From an uncultured Clostridia bacterium (GTDB lineage Bacteria > Bacillota > Clostridia > Oscillospirales > Acutalibacteraceae): 35,877 bases of DNA. The stretch lies in NCBI GenBank assembly GCA_947632335.1, contig CANROX010000014.1, forward strand, positions 1 to 35,877, given 5' to 3'. Shown one piece after another: positions 23,857 to 32,274 of the stretch (positions within the stretch are counted from its first letter, which is position 1; the number at the start of each line of letters is the position of its first letter). A program made the position numbers and the translations under genes. Under the pieces are notes generated by a model. The model was given only the letters and a program-made list of their open reading frames with translations. It ran no database searches and was not told the DNA's origin.

Positions 23857-23870
23857 CGAAAATGAAAATA
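23834..23870 (+). repeat. Direct repeat copy 2 at the methyltransferase start
   Basis: Second copy of the 37-base element, starting exactly at the methyltransferase ATG. The distance between copies is 886 bases, enclosing the acyltransferase gene. Read in another frame this copy supplies the acyltransferase's final codons and its TAA. Confidence 0.9.
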
Positions 23871-24604
23871 ACTACGATAAGGCAAGACCCGCTTACCCTG
23901 ATAAATTGTTTGAGGATATTTTTAATTATACTAACTTGTCAGAGAACAGTAATGTGCTTGAAATAGGTATTGGCACAGGACAGGCAACCCTGCCTTTTTT
24001 AAATAGAGGCTGTAAAGTAACCGCTATTGAGCTTGGTGAAAATCTTTCAAGGTACTGTATAAAGAAATTTTCACAATTCAGTAACTTTAACATTATAAAC
24101 TCGGATTTTATTGAGGCTGAATTACCCCAAAATAGCTTTGATTTGATTTATAGTGCTACTGCATTTCATTGGATACCGAAAAATATTGGTTATATAAAAA
24201 CCAAGTCACTTTTAAAGCCTAACGGTGTGGTTGCACTATTCTGGAACCATCCATTTGTCAGCAATACAAGTGATAAGACTAACCTTGCCAGTATGTCTGT
24301 CTATGAAAAATATCGACCTCATGATAAAACACCTAAAGAGTTTGATTTATACAAGTGTAAGGAGCAAATTAAAGAACTTGATAATTATGGTTTTAAAAAT
24401 ATTAAGTCAAAAGTGTATAAGCGTACCCGAAAAATTACGAGTAAAGAGTATGTAAATTTAATTAAAACATATTCCGACCATAATGCATTGACAGAAAAGG
24501 TGAAAAATGCTTTTGAAAAAGATATGGAGAGGGCAGTTGATAAGGCCGGCGGTGTAATTAATATTTACGATACTCTGGATCTATATTTGGGGAGCATCTA
24601 TTAA
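23834..24604 (+). CDS. Class I SAM-dependent methyltransferase
   Basis: 256 aa. The opening MDLRRTFNENENNYDKARPA is a common start in small Clostridial and actinobacterial methyltransferases. Motif I is VLEIGIGTGQ (41-50), followed by the acidic end of the next strand (VTAIELGENLS), a later NSDFIEAELP and FDLIYSATAFHWI (post-I and motif IV regions). The acceptor is unknown; small molecules are usual for this group. RBS AAGGAG (23820-23825), which lies in the end of the acyltransferase gene, so the two are translationally coupled. An HD gene follows after nine bases. Confidence 0.92.
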   Translation: MDLRRTFNENENNYDKARPAYPDKLFEDIFNYTNLSENSNVLEIGIGTGQATLPFLNRGCKVTAIELGENLSRYCIKKFSQFSNFNIINSDFIEAELPQNSFDLIYSATAFHWIPKNIGYIKTKSLLKPNGVVALFWNHPFVSNTSDKTNLASMSVYEKYRPHDKTPKEFDLYKCKEQIKELDNYGFKNIKSKVYKRTRKITSKEYVNLIKTYSDHNALTEKVKNAFEKDMERAVDKAGGVINIYDTLDLYLGSIY

Positions 24605-24613
24605 GGAGAAAAA

Positions 24614-25198
24614 ATGAAAGTACCAACTGTTTCGGAAACGGAAACTTTTTTAAAAGAGGCTGAAAAACTTAATCCCGGTTTATGGGTAGCTCACAGCAGA
24701 ACAGTAGGATTTTGTGCAAGGATAATTGCCGAAAAATGTGACAACCTAAGTGCCGATACTGCATATGTTTTAGGTTTGTTGCACGATATAGGCAGGCGTC
24801 AGGGTATTACTGATATGAAACATACTGTAGACGGATACAGGTTTATGATTTCAAAGGGATATGACGACAGCGCAAAAGTCTGTTTAACACATTCTTTTCC
24901 CTATAAAAATATTAATTCCTATAACGGCAAGAATGATTTAACCGTAAAAGAAACTGAGTTTATAAAGGATTTTATTACCAACGCTAAGTACGATGACTAT
25001 GACAGACTGATTCAGCTGTGTGATGCAATTTCTTTACCAGACGGTCCTACATATATTGAAAAAAGACTGGTGGATGTTGTTATGCGCCGAGGTTTTAATG
25101 ATTATACAATACCTAAATGGAAAGCATTTTTTGAATTAAAGAATTACTTTGACTCCAAAATAGACAAGGATATTTACAAAATTATTGGGGTAAAGTAG
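24614..25198 (+). CDS. HD domain hydrolase
   Basis: 194 aa. Metal-binding residues of the HD fold are visible: H27 (AHSRTVGF), H57-D58 (GLLHDIGRR), H93 region (LTHSFPYK) and D137 (LCDAIS). The family includes phosphohydrolases for nucleotides and small phosphates, so a hydrolase is likely but the substrate is open. RBS AAGGAGA. Third gene of the acyltransferase-methyltransferase-HD run. Confidence 0.9.
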   Translation: MKVPTVSETETFLKEAEKLNPGLWVAHSRTVGFCARIIAEKCDNLSADTAYVLGLLHDIGRRQGITDMKHTVDGYRFMISKGYDDSAKVCLTHSFPYKNINSYNGKNDLTVKETEFIKDFITNAKYDDYDRLIQLCDAISLPDGPTYIEKRLVDVVMRRGFNDYTIPKWKAFFELKNYFDSKIDKDIYKIIGVK

Positions 25199-25380
25199 GG
25201 GTTAATATTATAACAGACTTTGAAAGTAAAATTAGTGTGATTAAGAAAGTATATTTGGCAAAGATTATTAATTTACGCTATAAACTGCAAAGAATAAGGG
25301 CCCTAATACTATATGTTGATACCATATTCTAACGACAGTAAATTTGTTTTATTATTTTTATGATTTTTACTAATTGGGGT

Positions 25381-25412
25381 GCCCGCACTATTAAAAGTGT
25401 GGGTGCTTTTTA
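25381..25412 (+). terminator. Terminator after the HD gene region
   Basis: GCCCGCACT (25381-25389) pairs with AGTGTGGGT (25396-25404) using two G-T pairs, followed by GCTTTTTAT. It lies about 180 bases after the HD gene. Confidence 0.75.
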
Positions 25413-25560
25413 TATTAAAATAAAAAATCGCAGAATGTTTCCTTTTGCAAACAAAACAAAATTTGAGTTTATAGGGAATTAGAGACCATTTTTTTAACCA
25501 ATAATAAAATATTAGATAACAAATTAGTCTTTAATTCTACATTGATTCACACACAATATA

Positions 25561-25589
25561 TTGACAAATCATCCATAATGTGATAACAT
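25561..25589 (+). promoter_or_regulatory. Promoter upstream of the glycosyltransferase pair
   Basis: TTGACA (25561-25566), 17 bases, TAACAT (25584-25589). The leader to the gene would be about 155 bases. Confidence 0.55.
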
Positions 25590-25751
25590 AACGACGGTTA
25601 CTGTAAAAAATATTTATGTTTAATGTTTAAATATGAAAACATATTGTGTATGTTAGTAAAAATTGGAGGAAACAGATATAACTTTTCCCAGTATGATTAA
25701 GTTTTTAAACAATGGTATTTAGATAGTGATGTTATTTTTGAGGTGGCTGTT

Positions 25752-27587
25752 TTGAAACATTTAAACAAAGAAAAACTTTTGTTGATTATTTCTATACTTC
25801 CTGCTATTCTAATGTTTTGCATTACAAGGGGCATAAGGGTAAAGATATTTGGTGTATTGATTTTCATAGCATACACTGTGTATGTTGTACTATTAAAAAA
25901 TTTGAAAATAAATAAAGAATATTTTAAAGATAAAAAAATAATAATACTTTCTTTGATTATAGAGGCAAGTATTTTTATTGACTTCTTTTTTGTATGTCAA
26001 CATAAAGCACACAAGGAACTTTATAATATTCCGTTTTTATCCCATAATGTTGTTTCGGCATTATTGGGAATATTTTGTTGCGTTATTAGTTATTTTGCAA
26101 TTTACTTTCTGTCAAACAAATTAATACCTGTTATCAGTTCATATCTAGCAATATTAAAAAAATACAAATTTCATTATATAGTGTTGACAAGCGTATTGAT
26201 TATTTCCTTTATTTCAATATTTAGAGCTAATTTTAATTATATAGATGATTTGGGAAGGACAGTTTTAGGTTATGGAATGGTCGGTGATTTTAGCAGGTAT
26301 ATAGCTGACTTCTGTTCAAAATTTCTACATATGAACTCCTATCTTGCTGATGTTTCTCCTCTTACGCAGATAATTGCACTTTGTATTATGGGACTTACGG
26401 GAATTACCTTATTATCTGTTTTTTCCTTTGGGAAAAAAACAAGTTTATGGTCCGTATGTTCGTTGATTCCCATGACCATAAACCCTTATTTTCTACAATG
26501 TTTGTCTTATAAATATGATGCGCCATATATGGCATTGTCGGTTTTTGTTTCAGTTGCACCTATCATATTCTATAAGAAGAGCAGTATAAAATACGGATTT
26601 ACCGTTTTTTGCGGTACATTGATAATGTGTACAACCTATCAATCCTCTTCCGGGATTTTTCCAATGATAGTTGCTTTCATGTGTTTAATGTTGTGGAACA
26701 GAAAAGAGCCTGTTAAAGAAATAGGAAGATTTTTAGCTGTCTCCGGTGTTGCCTATGTTGTGGGAATGTTGACATTTAGGTTATTATTGATGACGCCGAT
26801 AGATTCGACCAACAGCTATATAAATAATGAAATTTATATAAGTCAGATTGTACCTAACATTTTTAAGTATTTAAAACTTGTAATAAGCGATTATAATAGT
26901 ATTTGGAAGTTATTTGTCTGTGTACTGCTTATTTGCTTCATATTCTTACAGGTTATTACAACAAAGCAAAATAAGTATCTATCATTACTTGTCAATGTTA
27001 TTATGATTTTTATAACTATGGTTATATCCTTTGGTGTTTATATTGTTTTTCAAAATCTTCGCACTAATCCCCGGTATATGTATGGTATTGGTGTATTTTT
27101 CTCAATTGTTGCCATTCAGTTATTTGTGGCTGAAAGATGTTTCTTAGGGAAAGTAGCAGCATTCCTGCTTAGTTGGTCATTTGTTGTATTTGCTTTTGTA
27201 TACGGAAACGCATTATCATCTCAGAAAGAATATGCTGATTTTAGGACAGAACAAGTTGTTGCAGGTTTGTCCCAAAGCAGGATTCTTCATAGGGATAAAA
27301 AGTTTAACATTAGAGTAGAGGGCACAATTGGTTTTTCAAAGTCTGTTGAAAATATGATTGATGACTTCCCGGTTTTAAAAAGAATGATACCTATTACCCT
27401 TAGAGATTCACAATGGCGATGGGGGGACTTTAAACTGATTAACTGTTATGATTTAAACTTGCAAAGAAGTAAATATAAACACTTTGACAAACATAATCTT
27501 ACGGTCATAAAAAATAATTACTATTACTGTATAAAGAGCGATAAAAAAAGTTTAATATTAATTAAATTAAAGACAGTAGGTAAATAA
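25752..27587 (+). CDS. Membrane glycosyltransferase of the GtrII (Glucos_trans_II) type
   Basis: 611 aa with about eleven membrane helices. The start is the TTG at 25752, five bases after GAGGTGG; a GTG at 25743 lies inside that RBS. The first outer loop has NFNYIDDLGRTVLGYG, with the Asp pair expected of GT-C fold enzymes, and CLSYKYDAPYMALSV fits the family pattern around the second conserved site. GtrII proteins move glucose from undecaprenyl-phosphate-glucose to a surface polymer; the acceptor here could be a teichoic acid or other wall glycan. gtrB starts four bases after its stop, so the pair is an operon. Strongly A+T-rich. Confidence 0.82.
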   Translation: MKHLNKEKLLLIISILPAILMFCITRGIRVKIFGVLIFIAYTVYVVLLKNLKINKEYFKDKKIIILSLIIEASIFIDFFFVCQHKAHKELYNIPFLSHNVVSALLGIFCCVISYFAIYFLSNKLIPVISSYLAILKKYKFHYIVLTSVLIISFISIFRANFNYIDDLGRTVLGYGMVGDFSRYIADFCSKFLHMNSYLADVSPLTQIIALCIMGLTGITLLSVFSFGKKTSLWSVCSLIPMTINPYFLQCLSYKYDAPYMALSVFVSVAPIIFYKKSSIKYGFTVFCGTLIMCTTYQSSSGIFPMIVAFMCLMLWNRKEPVKEIGRFLAVSGVAYVVGMLTFRLLLMTPIDSTNSYINNEIYISQIVPNIFKYLKLVISDYNSIWKLFVCVLLICFIFLQVITTKQNKYLSLLVNVIMIFITMVISFGVYIVFQNLRTNPRYMYGIGVFFSIVAIQLFVAERCFLGKVAAFLLSWSFVVFAFVYGNALSSQKEYADFRTEQVVAGLSQSRILHRDKKFNIRVEGTIGFSKSVENMIDDFPVLKRMIPITLRDSQWRWGDFKLINCYDLNLQRSKYKHFDKHNLTVIKNNYYYCIKSDKKSLILIKLKTVGK

Positions 27588-27591
27588 GCAT

Positions 27592-28530
27592 ATGAAACTT
27601 TCACTTGTAGTGCCTTGCTATAATGAGCAGGATAACATAAACATTTTTTATAGCGAAACAGAAAAGGTATTTGCCGGCTGTGGTTTTGAGTATGAATATG
27701 TCTTTATCAATGACGGCAGTAACGATAAGACAATGAAAGTTCTTCGTGAACTGTATGATGAAAAGGTAGATAGCAATATTACAATTATACATTTTAGTAG
27801 AAATTTTGGAAAAGAAAGCGCTATTTATGCCGGTATTGAAAACAGTATAGGGGACTATGTGGCCTTGATAGACGCCGATATGCAGCAACGACCGGAAATA
27901 GTCCTTGAGATGCTAAACATATTAGATACAGAACCTGAGTACGATTGCGTAACTGCATATCAAGATAGAAGAAAAGAATCATCTGTTATGACAGGATTTA
28001 AGTCATTCTTCTACAAGTTGATAAACAAGTTAAGCGACATTAAACTGTATGAAAATGCAAGCGATTTTAGAGTGTTTACAAGGAAAGTAGCCAAAACCAT
28101 TGTTGAAGTAGGAGAATACCACAGATTTTCTAAGGGTATTTTCAGTTGGATTGGTTTCAACACAAAATTTGTACCTTATGAAGTTCAGGAAAGATATGCC
28201 GGTGAGACTAAGTGGAGCTTTACTAAACTTGTGAAATATGCTTTAGATGGGATAACCGCTTTTTCCACTAAACCTTTAAAATTGGCTACATATACCGGAA
28301 TGTTATCTTCATTTGTTGCTATAGTTTATTTAGTAGTAGTTATTATTCAGAGGTTGTTCTTCAATGTGGCGGTAAGCGGATATGCAACCATAGTTGCATT
28401 AATCTTACTAATAGGGGGAATACAGTTGTTCTGCATAGGAATTATAGGAAGCTATTTGGCGAAAACTTATATTCAAAGCAAACACAGACCCATATATATT
28501 GCGAAGGAGATATTGACTTATAAAAAATAA
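27592..28530 (+). CDS. GtrB-type polyprenyl-phosphate glycosyltransferase (GT2)
   Basis: 312 aa. The GT2 catalytic domain (1-225) has SLVVPCYNEQDNI, FINDGSNDKT and LIDADMQQRPE, the last holding the metal-binding acidic pair. Two C-terminal membrane helices (about 235-260 and 265-295) anchor it. Members make undecaprenyl-phosphate sugar (often glucose) on the inner face; the lipid-linked sugar is then used outside by a GT-C enzyme such as the one just upstream. The usual small flippase GtrA is not present in the window. Start ATG at 27592. Confidence 0.9.
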   Translation: MKLSLVVPCYNEQDNINIFYSETEKVFAGCGFEYEYVFINDGSNDKTMKVLRELYDEKVDSNITIIHFSRNFGKESAIYAGIENSIGDYVALIDADMQQRPEIVLEMLNILDTEPEYDCVTAYQDRRKESSVMTGFKSFFYKLINKLSDIKLYENASDFRVFTRKVAKTIVEVGEYHRFSKGIFSWIGFNTKFVPYEVQERYAGETKWSFTKLVKYALDGITAFSTKPLKLATYTGMLSSFVAIVYLVVVIIQRLFFNVAVSGYATIVALILLIGGIQLFCIGIIGSYLAKTYIQSKHRPIYIAKEILTYKK

Positions 28531-28538
28531 TCTATTTT

Positions 28539-28577
28539 AGCCTGTCACTAATAATAGTGGTAGGCTTTATTGTATTT
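28539..28577 (+). terminator. Terminator after gtrB-like gene
   Basis: AGCCTGTCACTA (28539-28550) pairs with TAGTGGTAGGCT (28555-28566) with two G-T pairs, then TTATTGTATTTTT. Confidence 0.8.
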
Positions 28578-28655
28578 TTAAGGTAGTGATATAATTATGG
28601 AACAAAAACCCCTATAAGTTTTGTGTATTTTTTTGCCCAAAATATTATGTGTTGC

Positions 28656-28684
28656 TTGTAAAAATATACCAGTTGGGGTATAAT
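28656..28684 (+). promoter_or_regulatory. Promoter of rubrerythrin
   Basis: TTGTAA (28656-28661), 17 bases, TATAAT (28679-28684). Confidence 0.7.
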
Positions 28685-28698
28685 AACCTTGATAGAGG

Positions 28699-28713
28699 TT
28701 AGAATAATTTTAA
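28699..28713 (+). promoter_or_regulatory. PerR-like operator in the rubrerythrin leader
   Basis: TTAGAATAATTTTAA matches the PerR box TTATAATNATTATAA at 12 of the 14 defined positions and lies just after the expected transcription start. It sits in a longer near-palindrome bounded by GGTTA and TAACC. Rubrerythrin genes are known PerR targets in Clostridia. Confidence 0.55.
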
Positions 28714-28769
28714 CCATATGAAATGCTAAGGTGTTTCAGCAAAATAATATTTGATAGGAGAGAATAATT

Positions 28770-29309
28770 ATGTCAAACAAGTATGAAGGAACACAGACAG
28801 GCAAAAACTTATTAGTTGCTTTTGCCGGAGAATCTCAGGCGAGAAACAAATATACTTACTTTGCATCTACTGCAAAGAAAGAGGGATACGAGCAGATAGC
28901 CAGTATTTTCCTTGATACGGCGGAGAATGAGAAAGCTCATGCAAAGATGTGGCTAAAGGAACTTGACGGTATTGGCGACACAGCACAGAACCTTGCCGCA
29001 GCCGCTGACGGCGAAAACTTTGAGTGGACAGATATGTACGCTACTTTTGCCAAAACCGCTGAAGAAGAAGGCTTTACTGCCCTTGCTCATAAATTTAAAA
29101 TGGTTGCTGAAATTGAAAAAACTCACGAAGAGAGGTACAGAGCCCTTCTGAAGAATGTAGAAACAGCTCAGGTTTTTGAAAAGAGTGAAGTTAAGGTCTG
29201 GGAATGCCGTAACTGTGGTCATATTTGTGTTGGTACATCTGCTCCAAAGGTATGTCCGGTTTGTGCCCACCCACAGGGTTTCTTTGAAATAAGATGTGAA
29301 AACTACTAA
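28770..29309 (+). CDS. Rubrerythrin
   Basis: 179 aa. The N-terminal ferritin-like four-helix domain carries the diiron ligands: E21, E54 and H57 (ENEKAH), E99/E100 and E116/H119 (EIEKTH). The C-terminal rubredoxin domain has C146/C149 (WECRNCGH) and C162/C165 (KVCPVCAH) for one iron. It reduces hydrogen peroxide to water in anaerobes, taking electrons from NADH through rubredoxin-type carriers. Single-gene unit with its own promoter, a PerR-like box and a terminator. Ferritin-rubredoxin order is the classic one, not reversed. Confidence 0.96.
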   Translation: MSNKYEGTQTGKNLLVAFAGESQARNKYTYFASTAKKEGYEQIASIFLDTAENEKAHAKMWLKELDGIGDTAQNLAAAADGENFEWTDMYATFAKTAEEEGFTALAHKFKMVAEIEKTHEERYRALLKNVETAQVFEKSEVKVWECRNCGHICVGTSAPKVCPVCAHPQGFFEIRCENY

Positions 29310-29327
29310 TATAGTTATAAACAGAGC

Positions 29328-29368
29328 AAAAGCCTTCCAAATTACACCTTTGGGAGGCTTTTATCTTT
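29328..29368 (+). terminator. Terminator of rubrerythrin
   Basis: AAAAGCCTTCCAAA and TTTGGGAGGCTTTT pair with one mismatch, followed by an A+T run (ATCTTTAT). Confidence 0.8.
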
Positions 29369-29501
29369 ATATTACCCTTTACTTTTCTCTTTCATAATGT
29401 TATATTATACCTGTGGACTGTATTTGTTTTAAAATAGTACCATATTATGATTTATTAAATAACCTTATACAGCTTATATCCTTTGGGAGTAGGACTTGGG
29501 T

Positions 29502-29521
29502 ATCACCTTGAAAGAGGTGAT
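29502..29521 (+). promoter_or_regulatory. Hairpin holding the ribosome binding site of the pan operon's first gene
   Basis: ATCACCT (29502-29508) pairs perfectly with AGGTGAT (29515-29521) across a six-base loop. The second arm contains the Shine-Dalgarno AGGTGA, three bases before ATG at 29525, so the RNA fold could hide the site. Confidence 0.6.
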
Positions 29522-29524
29522 TTT

Positions 29525-30373
29525 ATGAAAATTGGATTTGCAGGAGCAGGCAAGGTTGGCTTTACTCTGGGAAAATACTTTGAAAGTAAAGGTCATACCG
29601 TTGCAGGTTATTATGACAAAAATATATCCTTTGCAAAAGATGCAGGGGAGTTTACACATTCAGATTATTTTCAGGACATTAATGTACTTTTAGGTTGTTG
29701 TGATACCCTTTTCCTGACAGTTCCCGATAGAATTATTAAAAAAGTATATAACTTGCTTGATAAGAAAGCGATAAAAGGTAAATTAATTTGTCATTGCAGT
29801 GGCGTTATGTCGGCAGGGGAGGCCTTTCCTGACGCAGAGTGCCTTGGTGCATATATATGTTCGGTCCATCCGCTATTGGCTGTAAGCAGTAAATATAACT
29901 CTTACAGGGAAATTGCAGGTGGATTTTTTGCTATAGAGGGTTCAGATACAGGAGTTGAAAAAATTTCTGCATTACTTAAAAACTGTAATAACAATTTTCA
30001 GATTATTAGTGCAGAGAATAAGTATAAATATCACTGTGCCTCAGCTGTCGCAAGCAATCTTGCAGTGGGACTTATGGATATGAGCCTTAGTATGCTGGAG
30101 GACTGCGGATTTACCAGGGAGAATGCCCTTAAAGCTCTTGCTCCCATTATGACAAATAACATAAGCCATATATCAAAAAGAGATGTAATAGAAAGTTTGA
30201 CCGGTCCTGTTGAAAGATGTGACACCGATACAGTGCGAAAACATATTGATGTTCTAAAAGGAGAGGACAGGGAATTGTATATTCTACTGTCACAGAGAAT
30301 ACTGAAAATAGCAAAAAATAAAAACCCCTGCAGGGATTACAGTGAAATTACCGAACTTTTAAAAGGAGAATAG
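29525..30373 (+). CDS. Rossmann-fold dehydrogenase-like protein (DUF2520 type)
   Basis: 282 aa. The ATG at 29525 is taken because AGAGGTGA stands just before it; an upstream GTG frame at 29483 lacks an RBS. The N-terminal Rossmann fold opens [18 protein letters not shown] (GxGxxG, 4-12), with [12 protein letters not shown] on a later strand; the C-terminal helical domain (about 170-282) contains [19 protein letters not shown], the DUF2520 signature with a conserved His. It is probably an NAD(P)-dependent 2-hydroxy or ketopantoate-type reductase. It is directly upstream of panB (two bases apart), so it may serve as the ketopantoate reductase of this pathway; that is inference. Confidence 0.88.
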   Translation: MKIGFAGAGKVGFTLGKYFESKGHTVAGYYDKNISFAKDAGEFTHSDYFQDINVLLGCCDTLFLTVPDRIIKKVYNLLDKKAIKGKLICHCSGVMSAGEAFPDAECLGAYICSVHPLLAVSSKYNSYREIAGGFFAIEGSDTGVEKISALLKNCNNNFQIISAENKYKYHCASAVASNLAVGLMDMSLSMLEDCGFTRENALKALAPIMTNNISHISKRDVIESLTGPVERCDTDTVRKHIDVLKGEDRELYILLSQRILKIAKNKNPCRDYSEITELLKGE

Positions 30374-30375
30374 TT

Positions 30376-31242
30376 ATGAAAAAAAACACAGTTGCAACCT
30401 TTGGAGAAATGAAAGCAAAGGGAGAAAAAATTTCAATGCTTACTTGTTACGACTACTCAACTGCAAGGCTAATGGACAATTCCGGTATTAACGGAGTTTT
30501 AGTCGGTGACAGCCTGGGTAATGTAATGTTGGGGTATGAGGATACGCTGTCGGTTACAATGGAAGATATGATTACCTACGGCGCCTCGGTTGCAAGGGGT
30601 TGTAAAAATACAGTGGTTGTTGTGGATATGCCCTTTATGTCATATCAGATTTCAGCAGAGCAGGCACTTGCAAATGCCGGAAGAATTATGAAAGAGGCAA
30701 GGGCAAATGCAGTTAAACTGGAGGGCGGCAAGGAAGTTGCAGGTCAAATTAAGGCTATTACCAAGGCCGGTATTCCTGTTATGGCCCATATTGGTATGAC
30801 CCCCCAAAGCGTCAATGCCTTTGGCGGATTTAAGGTACAGGGAAAGACGGAGGAAACAGCAAGAAGAATTATTGAGGACGCACTGGCAGTACAAGAGGCA
30901 GGAGCATTTGCAGTTGTTCTTGAATGTGTACCCTTTGACCTTGTAGCATATATTTCGGAAATCCTTGCAATTCCCACAATCGGTATAGGAGGAGGGAATG
31001 GCGCTGACGGACAGATTCTTGTATATCAGGATATGCTCGGTATGTTCAGCGACTATGTGCCCAAATTTGTAAAAAAATATGCCGGCATCGGAGAAATAAT
31101 GACAAAGGCTTTTGATGACTACGACAGGGAAGTAAAGTCACAGATTTTCCCAAGCCGGGAACATGGTTTTATGATTGATAAGGAAATTATGAATAAATTG
31201 AGAAAGCAGGGTGTCAGAGATGAAAGTTGCAGTAAAAATTGA
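30376..31242 (+). CDS. panB: 3-methyl-2-oxobutanoate hydroxymethyltransferase
   Basis: 288 aa, (beta/alpha)8 enzyme. Motifs: [37 protein letters not shown] (metal-binding Asp in VGDSLG), [16 protein letters not shown] and [20 protein letters not shown]. It adds the formaldehyde unit of 5,10-methylene-tetrahydrofolate to ketoisovalerate, giving ketopantoate for pantothenate and CoA. RBS AAGGAGA. Overlaps panC by 23 bases. Confidence 0.97.
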   Translation: MKKNTVATFGEMKAKGEKISMLTCYDYSTARLMDNSGINGVLVGDSLGNVMLGYEDTLSVTMEDMITYGASVARGCKNTVVVVDMPFMSYQISAEQALANAGRIMKEARANAVKLEGGKEVAGQIKAITKAGIPVMAHIGMTPQSVNAFGGFKVQGKTEETARRIIEDALAVQEAGAFAVVLECVPFDLVAYISEILAIPTIGIGGGNGADGQILVYQDMLGMFSDYVPKFVKKYAGIGEIMTKAFDDYDREVKSQIFPSREHGFMIDKEIMNKLRKQGVRDESCSKN

Positions 31243-32068
31243 TGAAATTCGTCAGCAGGTAAGGGAATGGAAACAGCAGGGTCTTACGGTAGGACTTGTA
31301 CCCACAATGGGTTATCTTCATGAGGGTCACGGAAGTCTTATTAAAAAGTCCGTTGAACTTTGCGATAAAACTGTGGTAAGCGTTTTTCTAAATCCAACAC
31401 AGTTTGGACCCAATGAGGACCTTGATTCCTATCCCAGGGATTTTGAAAGCGATAAAGAGCTTTGTCAGAGCCTTGGGGCAGACCTTGTGTTCCACCCATC
31501 GGTGGAGGAAATGTATGGTGAGGACGCCTCAACATATGTGGAAATAGTTTCGGAAATGCCAAAGCAATTATGCGGGAAAACAAGACCTATTCACTTTCGC
31601 GGCGTATGCACAGTAGTTTCAAAGCTGTTCAACATTGTAAACCCTGACAAAGCTTTTTTTGGAGAGAAAGACGCCCAGCAGTTGGCTATTATCAGGAAAA
31701 TGGTAAGGGATATGTCCTATGGTATTGAGATAGTAGGTTGTCCTATTGTAAGGGAGGCTGACGGCCTTGCAAAGTCCAGCAGAAACACCTACTTAAATGA
31801 AGAGGAAAGAAAGGCCTCTCTTTGCCTGTCAAGGGCGGTTAAACTGGGCAGAGAAATGGTGGAAAAAGGGGAGGAAAGTGCAGAAAAGGTAACTTCGGAA
31901 ATGAAAAACCTTATTAATAAAGAGCCCCTCGCCAGAATTGATTATGTTCAGGCAGTTGACGGGGTTACAATGCTCCCTGTTGATACACTGAAAAAGGGTG
32001 TACTTGTTGCCATGGCTGTGTATATCGGAAATACAAGGCTTATTGATAATTTTTCTGTAAAAGAATAA
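31220..32068 (+). CDS. panC: Pantothenate synthetase
   Basis: 282 aa. The start is the ATG at 31220 within the end of panB (CAGGGTG ahead of it). Class I nucleotidyl transferase signatures: [16 protein letters not shown] (HxGH site), [45 protein letters not shown] and the KMSKS-like [10 protein letters not shown]. It joins pantoate and beta-alanine using ATP. The beta-alanine enzyme panD is not next to it in this window. Its last 62 coding bases are duplicated 780 bases further on. Confidence 0.97.
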   Translation: MKVAVKIDEIRQQVREWKQQGLTVGLVPTMGYLHEGHGSLIKKSVELCDKTVVSVFLNPTQFGPNEDLDSYPRDFESDKELCQSLGADLVFHPSVEEMYGEDASTYVEIVSEMPKQLCGKTRPIHFRGVCTVVSKLFNIVNPDKAFFGEKDAQQLAIIRKMVRDMSYGIEIVGCPIVREADGLAKSSRNTYLNEEERKASLCLSRAVKLGREMVEKGEESAEKVTSEMKNLINKEPLARIDYVQAVDGVTMLPVDTLKKGVLVAMAVYIGNTRLIDNFSVKE

Positions 32069-32095
32069 TAGAAAATTTCTGTTTATAACAAAAAC
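32007..32095 (+). repeat. 89-bp direct repeat, copy 1 (panC 3' end)
   Basis: Identical over 89 bases to 32787-32875. It covers the last 20 codons of panC, the stop and 27 bases beyond. Unique DNA carrying the acetyltransferase follows. Confidence 0.97.
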
Positions 32096-32190
32096 ATAGA
32101 AAAGCTCCAAACGGAAGTAGAGGAGAGAGGGGAAAGCCACATGACATCCGGCATTTCATTGCTCTGATTAAGGAAATAAGCTGCTTGCGG

Positions 32191-32219
32191 TTGATTTCTT
32201 CACAATTCGGGTTTATAAT
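32191..32219 (+). promoter_or_regulatory. Promoter of the inserted acetyltransferase gene
   Basis: TTGATT (32191-32196), 17 bases, TATAAT (32214-32219). It lies wholly in the inserted DNA, so the cassette brought its own promoter. Confidence 0.75.
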
Positions 32220-32274
32220 GTTAGATATTGAGTGGACGACTGTTCGATAAACCGAAATTTGAAGGAGATTAAAT

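Larger units (their letters stand above)
25199..25742. other. 544-base intergenic region: terminator, promoter and orphan ribosome binding site
   Basis: No coding gene was found. It holds the terminator at 25381 and a promoter at 25561 (listed separately). A perfect GGAGG (25665-25669) stands 23 bases before a nine-codon frame (ATG 25693 to TAG 25722), with only ATA at the proper start distance. It could be the trace of a lost gene start between the promoter and the glycosyltransferase. Confidence 0.6.

Noticed and set aside
21439..25388. GCCCGCAC shared by the tRNA-Leu 3' end and the terminator at 25381, as possible att sites of an island
   Set aside because: Only eight bases match, the second copy is part of a terminator stem, and no integrase lies between.
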